NCBI RefSeq assembly: GCF_000966195.1
Contig: NZ_LAHL01000009.1
Span: 1-64,000, forward strand
Length of the DNA stretch: 64,000 nucleotides
Origin: Domibacillus robiginosus
Lineage (GTDB): Bacteria > Bacillota > Bacilli > Bacillales > Domibacillaceae
Direction: 5' to 3'
Part shown: positions 54,703 to 62,932 of the stretch, in pieces
How positions within the stretch are numbered: position 1 is the first letter of the stretch
Layout of the letters: each line of letters opens with the position of its first letter
Notes under the pieces: model-generated
The model's input: only the letters and a program-made list of their open reading frames with translations
The model's database searches: none
What the model was told of the DNA's origin: nothing
Made by a program: the position numbers and the translations under genes

Positions 54703-54765
54703 CGTATCACCCTCCTCGGGTTAAGATTTCTTTTCCTTACCCGTGCAGGGAAATGCTCAAACAAA

Positions 54766-54790
54766 GAAAAACCGGCACGGGGCCGGTTTT
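54766..54790 (-). terminator. thyA-type terminator hairpin, left copy
   Basis: AAACCGGC and GCCGGTTTT stem; direct repeat of 55330-55355 with about two differences. R2 lies between them. Confidence 0.75.
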
Positions 54791-55329
54791 CACCATTCTA
54801 TTAAAGTTTGTTTATGGACATTTTCGGTCTGGTTTGATCCCTATGCGTGACCGTTCTTAGGCGAAGCATAGGAAGATCGGCATTCGCGGGGCTCCGCTTT
54901 CCAAGGGGCAGGCGGTGAGCTCGTCTTTACCGCTTCGCGGCAAAGCCGATCTCACCTGTCCCGCTAGTCCCTTAGGAGTCTACGCCTCGCGCCTGCCGCC
55001 TTTGTGGGGAGGAAGAGAAGCTAGTAAAACCCAATACGTTTTCCCATTTTTGCTTCAAGTAACAAAAAAACTTTTTCAACCTCATTGTTTTTTAGAAATA
55101 CAACGGCGGAGACTCCTGCGGGACGAGCGAACAGGATGAACCAGACAGCGCGAAGCGATGGCTGGTTCATCCTTTGCCCCACAGGAAAGCACAGCCGCCA
55201 GCCCGCAGTCCACTGACGCTGTTTTTCAAAAGGGGAGGCTTTCCACTTTCTAGCAAGCTAAAAAAGAAAACACCACATAAACTTTTTAAAAATGAGCTTC
55301 TCCTCGATTTCTTTGTTTTTCAACACTAT
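54791..55329. repeat. Intergenic repeat element R2 (full-length)
   Basis: Nearly the same sequence as R1 over most of its length (GCATTCGCGGGGCTCCGCTT, GTCCCGCTAGTCCCTTAGGA and others), in the same orientation. It ends TTTTTCAACACTA like R1. It is bracketed by two copies of the thyA terminator. Confidence 0.8.
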
Positions 55330-55355
55330 GAAAAAACCGGCACGAGGCCGGTTTT
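55330..55355 (-). terminator. Terminator of thyA, right copy
   Basis: AAACCGGC and GCCGGTTTT stem with a T run, directly at the thyA stop. Confidence 0.8.
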
Positions 55356-56589
55356 TACACTGCGACAGGCGCTTTGATCGCTGGATGCGGCTCGTATCCT
55401 GTCAGCTTGATGTCATCAAGCTCGATATCAAACAATGATTTTCCTTTTGTTACGTCAAGTGTTGGCAATACTTTTGGCTCACGTGAGAGCTGCGTCTGGA
55501 CCTGCTCGATGTGATTCGTATAAATGTGCGCATCGCCAATCGTGTGCACAAATTCGCCCACTTCCAAGCCGCATTCATTCGCAATCAAGTGCGTCAGCAG
55601 CGAATAGCCGGCAATGTTAAATGGAATTCCTAAAAAAACATCTCCTGACAAAATCTTCAGCCAAGGTCGCTACCCTTAACCCGTTCCCGGTGAGGAACTG
55701 CTGCATATCACTATGCAGATGAGACTATATCACGGTCTATTTAAGACCCTCTGCGTTTCGAATCCCTATCGCTTGGATTCTACTCCCATATGGGATAGTC
55801 GTTTGGCATTTATTTATTCCTTGTGTAAGGGAATAAAACTTAGCACAGGATTGTCTTGGTTTTTCAAGAGGTTCCCTGTTTAGCAGAGTTTTTCATTACA
55901 GATTTCTCTGTAAAGGCGCCCACAAGTTAACGCTGGTAAAGCTGGCAGGAAAGTTTTCCATCGGCCACGTAAAATTGAAACATCGTATGGCATGGCGGCA
56001 GTGCCATGGACGGCACATCCTCCGGGTTCCAGGCAGAGACGATCAAGCGTCTGGAGTCGGGCGTTTTTTTGATCATCTCGATCACATCGCCAATTTGGTC
56101 AATGGTTTCGCCCTGTGACGTTTTCCACGCCCGCCACTGGCGCCCGTATACATCTCCAAGCTCGCCATACGCTGCGGCAAAAGCCTTGTCTTCGAGGATA
56201 CGCTCCTTAAACAGCGCCATCTGCTCGTTGTACTGCACGGCAAAGGCTTCATCCGCTAGAGCACGCCGGCCGAAGTCGGTCATGTCCGGTCCTTCGTATT
56301 CCGCACTTTCCACCCAGCGCTTGAAGGCCCATTCATTCCAAATATTATTGTTGTGCTGGAGTAAATAGCGGATATTCGTGTCCCCTTTTAAAAACCAGAG
56401 CATTTCAGAGGCAATCAGTTTAAAAGCGACGCGCTTGGTTGTTAAAAGCGGAAACCCTTCCGCTAAATTAAAGCGCATCTGCCGGCCAAATACGGAGATC
56501 GTACCCGTACCGGTCCGGTCTTCTTTTTTATTGCCGCTTTGTAAAATATCCCGGCACAAATCAAGGTATTGCTGTTCACTTCTGCTCAC
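55355..56589 (-). CDS. thyA: Thymidylate synthase ThyA, interrupted by a group I intron
   Basis: Exon 1 is 56589-55930 (220 codons, GTG start with AAGGGAG 6 nt upstream) and exon 2 is 55648-55355 (97 codons plus stop). Joined, they give a 317-residue enzyme like Lactobacillus casei Thy[20 protein letters not shown], the catalytic Cys in [35 protein letters not shown] joined to [19 protein letters not shown] and the C-terminal KAPVAV. It methylates dUMP to dTMP. Without splicing the first half ends at TAA immediately after LYQR, and no active enzyme would form. Confidence 0.92.
55649..55929 (-). ncRNA. Group I self-splicing intron in thyA
   Basis: 281 nt with no ORF. Exon 1 ends CAGCGT (U before the 5' splice site) and the intron ends with G before TCAGGAGAT. 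Core-like elements: Q-like AATCCTGTGCTAAG (minus strand of 55839-55852), R-like CGACTAT (55795-55801) and S-like ATAGTC (55722-55727), the last two complementary as in P7. Hairpins at the 3' side (CTGCATA/TATGCAG and GTTCC/GGAAC) fit P9 and P9.1. GCGC near the 5' end can pair with exon GCGU as P1. Confidence 0.88.
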
Positions 56590-56705
56590 CTGTATCTCCC
56601 TTCCGATCTCAGTGGATCGTTCACTTGCTTTCTCTTTCCCTTCCGCATCATACCAAGAAGGTTTTTTCGGTTCAAGTCTTTACAAATCTTCGTTTATCAC
56701 ATAAT

Positions 56706-56749
56706 AAAACGGACCGATACAAAAGCGGGGCTTTTGATCGGTCCGTTGA
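56706..56749 (-). terminator. Terminator of ypiP
   Basis: AACGGACCGAT pairs with ATCGGTCCGTT and the loop has a second stem (AAAAGC/GCTTTT). Confidence 0.82.
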
Positions 56750-56774
56750 TTGGTTCATGACATTAACCGGCGCT

Positions 56775-57545
56775 TTAGCGTTCAATTGTGCCAAAATGAA
56801 ACTTCGACGTTTTGCGGATCTGCTGGGTAAAACCGAGCTTCGCAAACCGTTCAGAGCGGAAATGATCCTTCAGCACCACGCGGCGCCTCGCAATCCGCTT
56901 TGCTTCACGAACGGCTTCTATCGTTAAGTCTGTATAGGAAGCGAATGACCGGAGCGGTGCAATTCCGCTTGAATCGACTGCGGTTTCAAACATGGGATCA
57001 AAATAAACGACGTCAAATGACGCATCCGGCACCCCTTTTAAATACGTGTGATAATCCGCTGCTTGAACCTGTATTTTCCTCATCGCTTCAAGCAGCGGCG
57101 CCGGACCGTCTGTCCAGGAGGCAAGTCCTTCCCGGACGATGTGCGCGATCAACGGGTTTGCTTCTACCGCTTGAACCCGCCCTGCTTCTCCGACAGCCGC
57201 AGAAGCCGTAATACTATCGGCAGCCGGACCCATCGTGCAATCTAAAAACGACATGCCGCCCGCAAGGCCGCATACGTTCACGAGCTCATCTTCTCCGCCC
57301 CCGGTCAGCCGCTTGACGCGAAACATAGCCGAGCCCGGATGAAAGAAAAAAGGCGCCCCGCTTCCATCATGCAGCTCAAGCCGCTCCTTTGATACGAGCA
57401 GCACCGGACACTCGTAAAAAGCAGCCAGTTTGCTGACTGGCTGCTTGTTTCGTTCAATAAAGGCTGCACCAAATTGCTCAGCGAGCGCCGCTGCCCTTGC
57501 CTTCACGCGGGCATCGGCACGCTGGGAGGTGGTGACGACAATCAC
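56775..57545 (-). CDS. ypiP: Class I SAM-dependent methyltransferase YpiP-like
   Basis: About 256 residues from GTG at 57543-57545, which overlaps the brxA stop (GTGA); TTG at 57551 is the longer option. Neither has a good ribosome site, so coupling is likely. Motif I-like LDCTMGPAADSI, VEANPLIAHIVR and the DPMF motif VVYFDPMFE resemble the RsmJ family of rRNA m2G methyltransferases. B. subtilis ypiP lies in the same region. Confidence 0.85.
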   Translation of the reverse strand: MIVVTTSQRADARVKARAAALAEQFGAAFIERNKQPVSKLAAFYECPVLLVSKERLELHDGSGAPFFFHPGSAMFRVKRLTGGGEDELVNVCGLAGGMSFLDCTMGPAADSITASAAVGEAGRVQAVEANPLIAHIVREGLASWTDGPAPLLEAMRKIQVQAADYHTYLKGVPDASFDVVYFDPMFETAVDSSGIAPLRSFASYTDLTIEAVREAKRIARRRVVLKDHFRSERFAKLGFTQQIRKTSKFHFGTIER

Positions 57546-57973
57546 TGGCAATGCTGATCGAACGCGGTCGTTAAATTCGCGATAATCGCACCGAGATCCT
57601 GGCCTTCAATTTGCTCGCGGGGCACAAAGTGCACGACTTTGTTGCCTTTTAACAGCGCCATTGATGGAGAAGACGGCTCGAATTCCGGCATCCACGCACG
57701 CATGGCCGCCGTTGCTTCACGGTCCTGGCCGGCAAAAACGGTTACCAGACGGTCCGGCGCATGCTCATTCATAGATGCCTGAACCGCTGCCGGGCGGGCA
57801 AGCCCTGCCGCACAGCCGCACACAGAGTTAATCACCACAAGTGTTGTGCCCTCGGCTGACTCCATAAAGCTGTTTACTTCTTCTTCCGTTGTCAGCTCGG
57901 TAAATCCGGCGTTTGTCAGTTCCGCGCGCATCGGGATCACCATTTGCTTCATGTATTCTTCATATGCATTCAT
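57542..57973 (-). CDS. brxA: Bacilliredoxin BrxA
   Basis: 143 residues; AAGGAGG 7 nt before the ATG. The CGC motif is at INSVCGCAAGLARP with the family context SMALLKGNKVVHFVPREQIE. Bacilliredoxins remove bacillithiol from S-bacillithiolated proteins, so the organism probably makes bacillithiol. BrxA-ypgR order is as in B. subtilis. Confidence 0.92.
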   Translation of the reverse strand: MNAYEEYMKQMVIPMRAELTNAGFTELTTEEEVNSFMESAEGTTLVVINSVCGCAAGLARPAAVQASMNEHAPDRLVTVFAGQDREATAAMRAWMPEFEPSSPSMALLKGNKVVHFVPREQIEGQDLGAIIANLTTAFDQHCQ

Positions 57974-57985
57974 CTTTATTCCTCC

Positions 57986-59110
57986 TTATTGGTTCCGGGC
58001 TTCTGTCATTTGCTTCCACACCGAACCTTTTGCTTCTTCTCCGCCTTCAATTCGTTCAATAGCCATCATAATCTGCATTTTCACTTCGAATTCCGGATCA
58101 TCTGCTGCCTCGCGCAAAGCCGGAAGCGCGGATTCGTCTCCGGCTTCATATAAAAACATCGCTGCACGCCAGCGGACGATTTTGCTTTTGTCCTTCAGCG
58201 CCCGGGTCATGGCATCGGCGGCTTCCGGGAATCCAAGGTCACTCATGCAGTCACCGGCTGTACGCCGTACTGTCACAGCCGGATCTTCGAGCGCTTTCTT
58301 TAAAACAGGCAAAATACGTTTGTCTTCAATCATGCCCGCATACACGACCGCCAAACGACGGATCGCTGCTTTTTCGTCCTGAAGTGCCGCTTCTAACAGC
58401 GGCATATCCGCAAGATCCGGGTCCGGCATTTGCTCCAGCTGCTGGTATCGCTTGCGCCAGTCCGCCTCGCCAAGCCACGCGTCCCTATCAGGCTTTGTGC
58501 CGTGCTCTTTATGCTGCACGAGCGGCCCGCCAGCCTGCGCCGCTTCCACCAGACGCTCCACCCGCTCTTTCGGATAAGCCGCCATGACTTCTTCAAGCAG
58601 TTCAGGGGCAATGGCCTCGAGCTCGCCGTAGCGAATGCCAAACTCCTGCCATTTGCGCTCTAAAATGTAATTGTCGCCGCCTGCTTCGGTCAATTTTCTG
58701 AACGCGTCCTGGCAGTAATCCGGCAGCGCCAGCCGCTTTTCTTCATCGGCTGAAACAAGCTTTAACTGCAGCGGAATGCCCTTGTACACTTGAATAAAGG
58801 TTTCCACTTCCCCATAGTGCTCAAGCGGCTTTGCTGCCCTTTCTTCTGTGCCGCTTTCTCCGAATGCCGCGCGGACGTTCGGCAAAATATCCTGCCAGTC
58901 GAAGCGTCCGTTCCGCTCAAGCGCGATAAAGTCAGCCACATGGTACACACCGCGCACACCTTCAATATTTAAAATGGCTTGAATGACGTCAGGAGCACCT
59001 TCTGCCGTTTCCGGTTTGTAGTTTGTGCTTTTTCCTGCCGCAAGCTCTTCGTCCAAAATCACTTTCATCGTATTTGGACTCGGCGTCGGTTCGATTTTTA
59101 AAATCTTCAT
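57986..59110 (-). CDS. ypgR: Conserved virulence factor C-like protein (YpgR), NFU plus HEAT repeats
   Basis: 374 residues; ATG after GAGGAGG. An N-terminal NfuA-like domain (about 1-90: LKIEPTPSPNTMKVILDEE, IEGVRGVYHVADFIALERN) without a visible CxxC and a C-terminal HEAT-repeat (PBS-lyase type) region (about 215-360: EAALQDEKAAIRRLAVVYAG, TVRRTAGDCMSDLGFPEAAD). The family was described as CvfC in staphylococci; the biochemical role is unknown. It is followed by brxA after 12 bp, so likely cotranscribed. Confidence 0.9.
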   Translation of the reverse strand: MKILKIEPTPSPNTMKVILDEELAAGKSTNYKPETAEGAPDVIQAILNIEGVRGVYHVADFIALERNGRFDWQDILPNVRAAFGESGTEERAAKPLEHYGEVETFIQVYKGIPLQLKLVSADEEKRLALPDYCQDAFRKLTEAGGDNYILERKWQEFGIRYGELEAIAPELLEEVMAAYPKERVERLVEAAQAGGPLVQHKEHGTKPDRDAWLGEADWRKRYQQLEQMPDPDLADMPLLEAALQDEKAAIRRLAVVYAGMIEDKRILPVLKKALEDPAVTVRRTAGDCMSDLGFPEAADAMTRALKDKSKIVRWRAAMFLYEAGDESALPALREAADDPEFEVKMQIMMAIERIEGGEEAKGSVWKQMTEARNQ

Positions 59111-59128
59111 GCAGGACTCCTCCTCGTT

Positions 59129-59161
59129 TGGAAAAAAATCCGTCCTGTTTCAGGGACGGAT
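59129..59161 (-). terminator. Terminator of mntR
   Basis: AAATCCGTCC and GGACGGATTT around TGTTTCAGG... stem, with T run, just past the stop at 59162. Confidence 0.85.
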
Positions 59162-59581
59162 TTATTCCTTGTTTCGGTCATTTACTTTTTTCAGCGCTGC
59201 GATACGCGCCGGATCTTCTTCAAAGTATTCGATCAAGTCCGCGATCCGGTTAATAGAATCGGCACTCAAGTGATGTTCAATTCCTTCTACATCTTCGTAA
59301 ATATGTGCTTCTTCCACTCCGATCACCGACAGAAACCGTTCAAGCAAATCGTGCCGCTCCACTAAACGCTGGCCGATTTTTTGCCCTTTTGCTGTTAACA
59401 CAAGGCCCCGGTACCGCTCGTAGACAAGGTATTCATCCTTATCAAGCTTTTGAACCATTTTCGTTACGCTGGACGGATGAACCGACAGGGCACCGGCGAT
59501 GTCTGAAACCCGGGCATATCCTTTTGTATCAATCAGCAAATAAATCTGTTCTATGTAATCCTCCATACTCGGTGTCGGCAT
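59162..59581 (-). CDS. mntR: Manganese-dependent transcriptional regulator MntR
   Basis: 139 residues; GGGGGA 8 nt before ATG. DtxR/MntR family, very close to B. subtilis Mnt[41 protein letters not shown] and [12 protein letters not shown] with the metal-binding Asp, Glu and His positions. It represses Mn2+ uptake genes when Mn is ample. Single gene with its own terminator; no Mn transporter is in the window. Confidence 0.94.
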   Translation of the reverse strand: MPTPSMEDYIEQIYLLIDTKGYARVSDIAGALSVHPSSVTKMVQKLDKDEYLVYERYRGLVLTAKGQKIGQRLVERHDLLERFLSVIGVEEAHIYEDVEGIEHHLSADSINRIADLIEYFEEDPARIAALKKVNDRNKE

Positions 59582-59644
59582 AAGGACGTTCCCCCTGACA
59601 TTGTCATCAATAAAAGTGTACTATAACTATTCTTTCTAAACAAG

Positions 59645-59667
59645 GAAAAAGCCGGGCATGAGCCGGC
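59645..59667 (-). terminator. Terminator of ypeQ
   Basis: AGCCGGCTCATGCCCGGCT hairpin on the minus strand followed by TTTTT, abutting the stop. Confidence 0.78.
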
Positions 59668-59847
59668 TCAAGAAAGCTTATCTCCGTACTGTTTTAGTTT
59701 TTCTCCGATGGTGCATTCGGAAATGCAAAATTTATGTGCTGCAATTTTGCCTCTTTCTTTACGCAGTGTGCTTTTCACGAGGCAGTCTTTGCAGTACGTA
59801 TTCAGTAGCTCTTCCACTTCGAGCAGCAGTTCTGTTCGGCTCAACAC
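59668..59847 (-). CDS. ypeQ: Zinc-finger protein YpeQ
   Basis: 59 residues from GTG at 59845-59847 (GGCAGG 6 nt upstream); the longer frame upstream runs into ypeP. The pattern YCKDCLVKSTLRKERGK, HKFCISECTIGEKLKQYG is that of the conserved Bacillus YpeQ zinc-finger family, two CxxC-type pairs. Function unknown. It follows ypeP by 19 bp. Confidence 0.88.
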   Translation of the reverse strand: MLSRTELLLEVEELLNTYCKDCLVKSTLRKERGKIAAHKFCISECTIGEKLKQYGDKLS

Positions 59848-59866
59848 GTGGCACCTGCCTTTCACG

Positions 59867-60523
59867 TTAACTTCCGATCTCCGCATGGCTGGAGATCGAT
59901 GTGCCTTCAAGTGCTTGCTTGGCAAGCTGGTCAGCTTCTTTATTGTGCCTTCTATCCACCGGTTTGTAAAGTGGCTTGAGTCGCATGGACGCGATTTTTT
60001 CTTCAATTCGCGCCAGGAAGCGGGCATGGGTTTCCTCATAGCATGGCCAGTCCCCGCCCAGCTGGTTTAACACGGTAAGTGAATCACCGGTAATCGTTAC
60101 CGGCTGGCTGTTTGCCCCAATCTCCTCAAGCTTTTGCATCGCAAAATAAAGCGCCGCATACTCGGCTTCATTGTTTGAATCAAGCCCGTCGAGACGGGCA
60201 TTTTCGCGCAGACGGTAACGCCGGCCGCCTTTTGTGTAGTAAATCGCTGTACCCACACCGGTGCTAGACGATTCGACGTCAAACCCGCCGTCAAACAGCA
60301 CGGTAATGTTCTCCGGCTCTTCGTCGAGTTTTTCATTTAGCTTTTTAAATTCCTTTAATGTCCATTCCTGGCCAAGCTCATCGACAATCTCTATTTCCTT
60401 TACGCGGCCGGTTTTCAGCAGGTCGTCAGCCGTTTTCTGTACGAGGTGCCGGTCAACCGGTTCCGACGTAAACGTTGTTTTCACGCCTTTAAAATCATAT
60501 ATAAAACGGATTGTCATTTGCAT
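59867..60523 (-). CDS. ypeP: RNase H-like protein YpeP
   Basis: 218 residues; GGAGG 7 nt before ATG at 60521-60523. An N-terminal extension of about 70 residues precedes an RNase H fold with acidic residues in place: VLFDGGFD, SNNEAEYAAL, ITGDSLTV and NKEADQLAKQAL. It may cut RNA in RNA-DNA hybrids, although B. subtilis paralogues of this type often show little activity. Divergent from rnhA. Confidence 0.88.
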   Translation of the reverse strand: MQMTIRFIYDFKGVKTTFTSEPVDRHLVQKTADDLLKTGRVKEIEIVDELGQEWTLKEFKKLNEKLDEEPENITVLFDGGFDVESSSTGVGTAIYYTKGGRRYRLRENARLDGLDSNNEAEYAALYFAMQKLEEIGANSQPVTITGDSLTVLNQLGGDWPCYEETHARFLARIEEKIASMRLKPLYKPVDRRHNKEADQLAKQALEGTSISSHAEIGS

Positions 60524-60574
60524 TTCGCTGCCTCCATTCTTTAAAATAAGAAAGAAAAGATCGGGGGAATGACT

Positions 60575-60961
60575 ATGTTTGAAGTGTATACAGACGGAGC
60601 CTCAACCGGCGATCCCGGCCGGGCGGGCGCAGGTGTTGTGATTCGCTGGGACGGTAAAACCGAACGATTTTCCATTCCGCTCGGAGAAATGGATACGCAT
60701 GCGGCCGAGTTTACGGCCGTGATTAAAGCACTTGAGCTGTGCAAGGAACGGGGTGCCCAGACCATTTCACTCCGGAGCGACTCCCAGACGGTCGTAGCCG
60801 CTATTGAAAAAGAATACATTCATAAGCCAGCCTACAAACCGCTCCTGCAGACCATTTTAACGATGGCCGATGAATTCCCGCTTTTTTTCGTAAAATGGAT
60901 TCCATCCAAACAAAACAAAGCAGATCAGGAAGCCAAAAATGCGGTGCGGGCCAACCCGTAA
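60575..60961 (+). CDS. rnhA: Ribonuclease HI family protein (YpdQ/RnhA-like)
   Basis: 128 residues from the ATG at 60575 (GGGGGA 6 nt upstream; the ATG at 60569 abuts the ribosome site). A short RNase H fold: MFEVYTDGASTGDPGRAGAG, THAAEFTAVIKALEL, SLRSDSQTVV and KQNKADQEAK. The acidic catalytic set D-E-D-D is present. A second RNase H-like gene, ypeP, is divergent across 51 bp, the same pairing as in B. subtilis. Confidence 0.88.
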   Translation: MFEVYTDGASTGDPGRAGAGVVIRWDGKTERFSIPLGEMDTHAAEFTAVIKALELCKERGAQTISLRSDSQTVVAAIEKEYIHKPAYKPLLQTILTMADEFPLFFVKWIPSKQNKADQEAKNAVRANP

Positions 60962-61025
60962 AGGATTGAGGCTGTCTCCCCATCAGTTTCTTCAAAATCA
61001 GAAATGATTATGTACGCATCCTGCC

Positions 61026-61928
61026 TCAATCAAAGCCAAATGGGTCAACTTCTGTGTAGCCTGTATGGCGAGCGAGGCGGGACAGCCCCTTCATGCCATG
61101 TTCCTCTATAAAGGAAACTGCTCCTTCACCTGTACCGGTAAAAGCCGCCTGCTCCCATGACCAATCCAGCGGAACATCGCAATGAATTTCCGCCAATCGT
61201 TCTGACATACGGAGCATCTCTTCGCCTTCACGCAATTTTTTTTGAAGCGATGGCGTCATGCCGTCAATCCCGGCCAGGACACCTTCTGTTGTGCCAAACT
61301 CGCGAATAAGCTTGAGTGCCGTTTTTTCCCCAATGCCTTTTACCCCCGGATAACCGTCGGCCGCATCACCCATCAACGCTTTTACATAATGAAACTGCTC
61401 CGGCTGGATGCCGTATTCTTCGCGAAACAGCGCTGCATCATACGTTTTCCAATTGCCGTATCCAGTTTGCAGCAGCCACACATAATTGTGTCCGTTTAAC
61501 AGCTGCAAAAGATCCCGGTCGCCGGTTAAAATGTATGTTTCCGTTTCCTTTGTCCACTTGGAAATGGTGCCGATGCAGTCATCTGCTTCATAATTTCTTA
61601 CCCCTGCGTTGTGCAGAGAAAACGCTCTTGTGGCCTGCTGCGCCAAATCAAATTGCGGCGTCAGCTCTGCTGGCGGAGCCGGGCGGTGTGCTTTGTAAGA
61701 ATCAAACATATCGGTGCGGAACGTGTCTTTGCCCATATCCCAGCAGACCGTAATGTGGGTCGGTTGAATACGGTCAGCGGCTGCAAACAAATGGCGGATC
61801 AGCCCTTGCACCGCGTTGGTTGGAATTCCGTTTTCATTGTACATAAACCGGCCACTCGGGGCGGTTTGAAAAAAAGAACGGAATAGAAGAGCCATTCCGT
61901 CCACAAGCAATAATTTCTTAGATGTCAT
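61026..61928 (-). CDS. ypcP: 5'-3' exonuclease YpcP (FEN-like)
   Basis: 300 residues. PIN-like 5' nuclease with acidic clusters: KKLLLVDGMALLFRSFFQ, YEADDCIGTISKW, ILTGDRDLLQL and MGDAADGYPGVKGIGEKTAL, then a helix-hairpin-helix region. It resembles the N-terminal domain of DNA polymerase I and helps remove RNA primers. It overlaps the sulfurtransferase stop by 11 nt. Confidence 0.92.
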   Translation of the reverse strand: MTSKKLLLVDGMALLFRSFFQTAPSGRFMYNENGIPTNAVQGLIRHLFAAADRIQPTHITVCWDMGKDTFRTDMFDSYKAHRPAPPAELTPQFDLAQQATRAFSLHNAGVRNYEADDCIGTISKWTKETETYILTGDRDLLQLLNGHNYVWLLQTGYGNWKTYDAALFREEYGIQPEQFHYVKALMGDAADGYPGVKGIGEKTALKLIREFGTTEGVLAGIDGMTPSLQKKLREGEEMLRMSERLAEIHCDVPLDWSWEQAAFTGTGEGAVSFIEEHGMKGLSRLARHTGYTEVDPFGFD

Positions 61929-62748
61929 TTATATCCTGCCTTTCTCTTTCAATCGGGCGCGATTCGTCACTCGACCATTCGCTATAGCTGCCCGGGTAAA
62001 GCTTTACATTGGTGAAGCCCGCCTGCTGCAGGGCTAAAATATTTGGTGTTGCGGATACGCCTGAGCCGCAATACACAATAACCGGCTCATCCGTTTCTAT
62101 CCCAGCAAACCGTACCTGCTGCGCTTCGGCGGGCTTCCATTTGCCGTTTTCCATCGCTTCGGCAAAAAAACGGTTGATCGCCCCAGGAATATGACCAGGC
62201 ACTCGGTCAAGCGGCTCGGATTCGCCTAAATAGCGCTCCGGTGCTCTTGAGTCGATCAGCAGCGCTTCGCCTGATGCCACTTCTTTTATAGAAGCAATCA
62301 TATCCGGCTGAAGCTGAACCGTAAACTGTCCTGATTGACGATGCGGCTTTGGCTGCTCTCTTGTGACCGGAAGGCCTTCGTTCGTCCACGCGGCAAAACC
62401 GCCATCCAGTATGCAGGCATGTTTGTGTCCGGCATACGTCAGCAGCCACCAGAGACGGCCGGCAAACATGGAAACCCCGTCATCATATGCCACGACAATG
62501 GTATCATCCGACACACCGCAGCTTTCCATAAATGCCGCAAAAACGGTCATGTCTGGCAGCGGATGACGCCCGCCGCCCTGTCCTTTTTCACCCGACAGGT
62601 GATGATCCAAATGAGCATAATGAGCGCCGGGAATATGCCCCTCCTCGTATAAAGCAGCCCCTTTTGCCGGGTCAGCTAAATCAAACCGGCAGTCAATCAC
62701 CACGACCCCATCCTGTTTCTCCTTCAGCCATTCCGTTGTGACGATCAT
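61918..62748 (-). CDS. Two-domain rhodanese-type sulfurtransferase (SseA-like)
   Basis: 276 residues; AAAGGAG upstream of ATG at 62746-62748. Two rhodanese domains (about 1-130 and 145-270). The catalytic loop in the second is YCGSGVSATPN, the CGSGV type of 3-mercaptopyruvate sulfurtransferases. Other motifs: VVIDCRFDL, HLSGEKGQGGGRHPLPD and DGGFAAW. It transfers sulfane sulfur. Overlaps the Cys-rich gene by 56 nt and ypcP by 11 nt, so the set is one operon. Confidence 0.9.
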   Translation of the reverse strand: MIVTTEWLKEKQDGVVVIDCRFDLADPAKGAALYEEGHIPGAHYAHLDHHLSGEKGQGGGRHPLPDMTVFAAFMESCGVSDDTIVVAYDDGVSMFAGRLWWLLTYAGHKHACILDGGFAAWTNEGLPVTREQPKPHRQSGQFTVQLQPDMIASIKEVASGEALLIDSRAPERYLGESEPLDRVPGHIPGAINRFFAEAMENGKWKPAEAQQVRFAGIETDEPVIVYCGSGVSATPNILALQQAGFTNVKLYPGSYSEWSSDESRPIERERQDINDI

Positions 62749-62932
62749 CCAACCGCTCCTTTTCCATTAACGTTTTTACATGCTCCTTCGGGTCCCAGCA
62801 GTCAAAGCGGTAATCTGGCTTTGTGCGGAACCCGAGCCGGTGGCATGTATACACCATTCCGCCCGGCTCCCTTACTGCCCGAAAATGCTGGCAGGTGGCA
62901 CAGGCGTGAAACCGCGACTTACGAAATGTCAC
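62693..62932 (-). CDS. Small Cys-rich protein with putative zinc-binding site
   Basis: 79 residues from GTG at 62930-62932, which overlaps the end of dynA (stop 62919-62921); the longer frame to 62995 lacks a start with ribosome site. Four Cys in CATCQHFRAV, YTCHRLG and RFDCWDPKEH suggest a zinc site. I do not recognise a named family. Transcribed between dynA and the sulfurtransferase gene. Confidence 0.68.
   Translation of the reverse strand: MTFRKSRFHACATCQHFRAVREPGGMVYTCHRLGFRTKPDYRFDCWDPKEHVKTLMEKERLDDRHNGMAEGETGWGRGD

Noticed and set aside
55355-56589. thyA as a pseudogene split by a frameshift or IS
   Set aside because: Removal of one 281-nt block restores every family residue in frame, and the block has group I intron features, so an intron explains it better.
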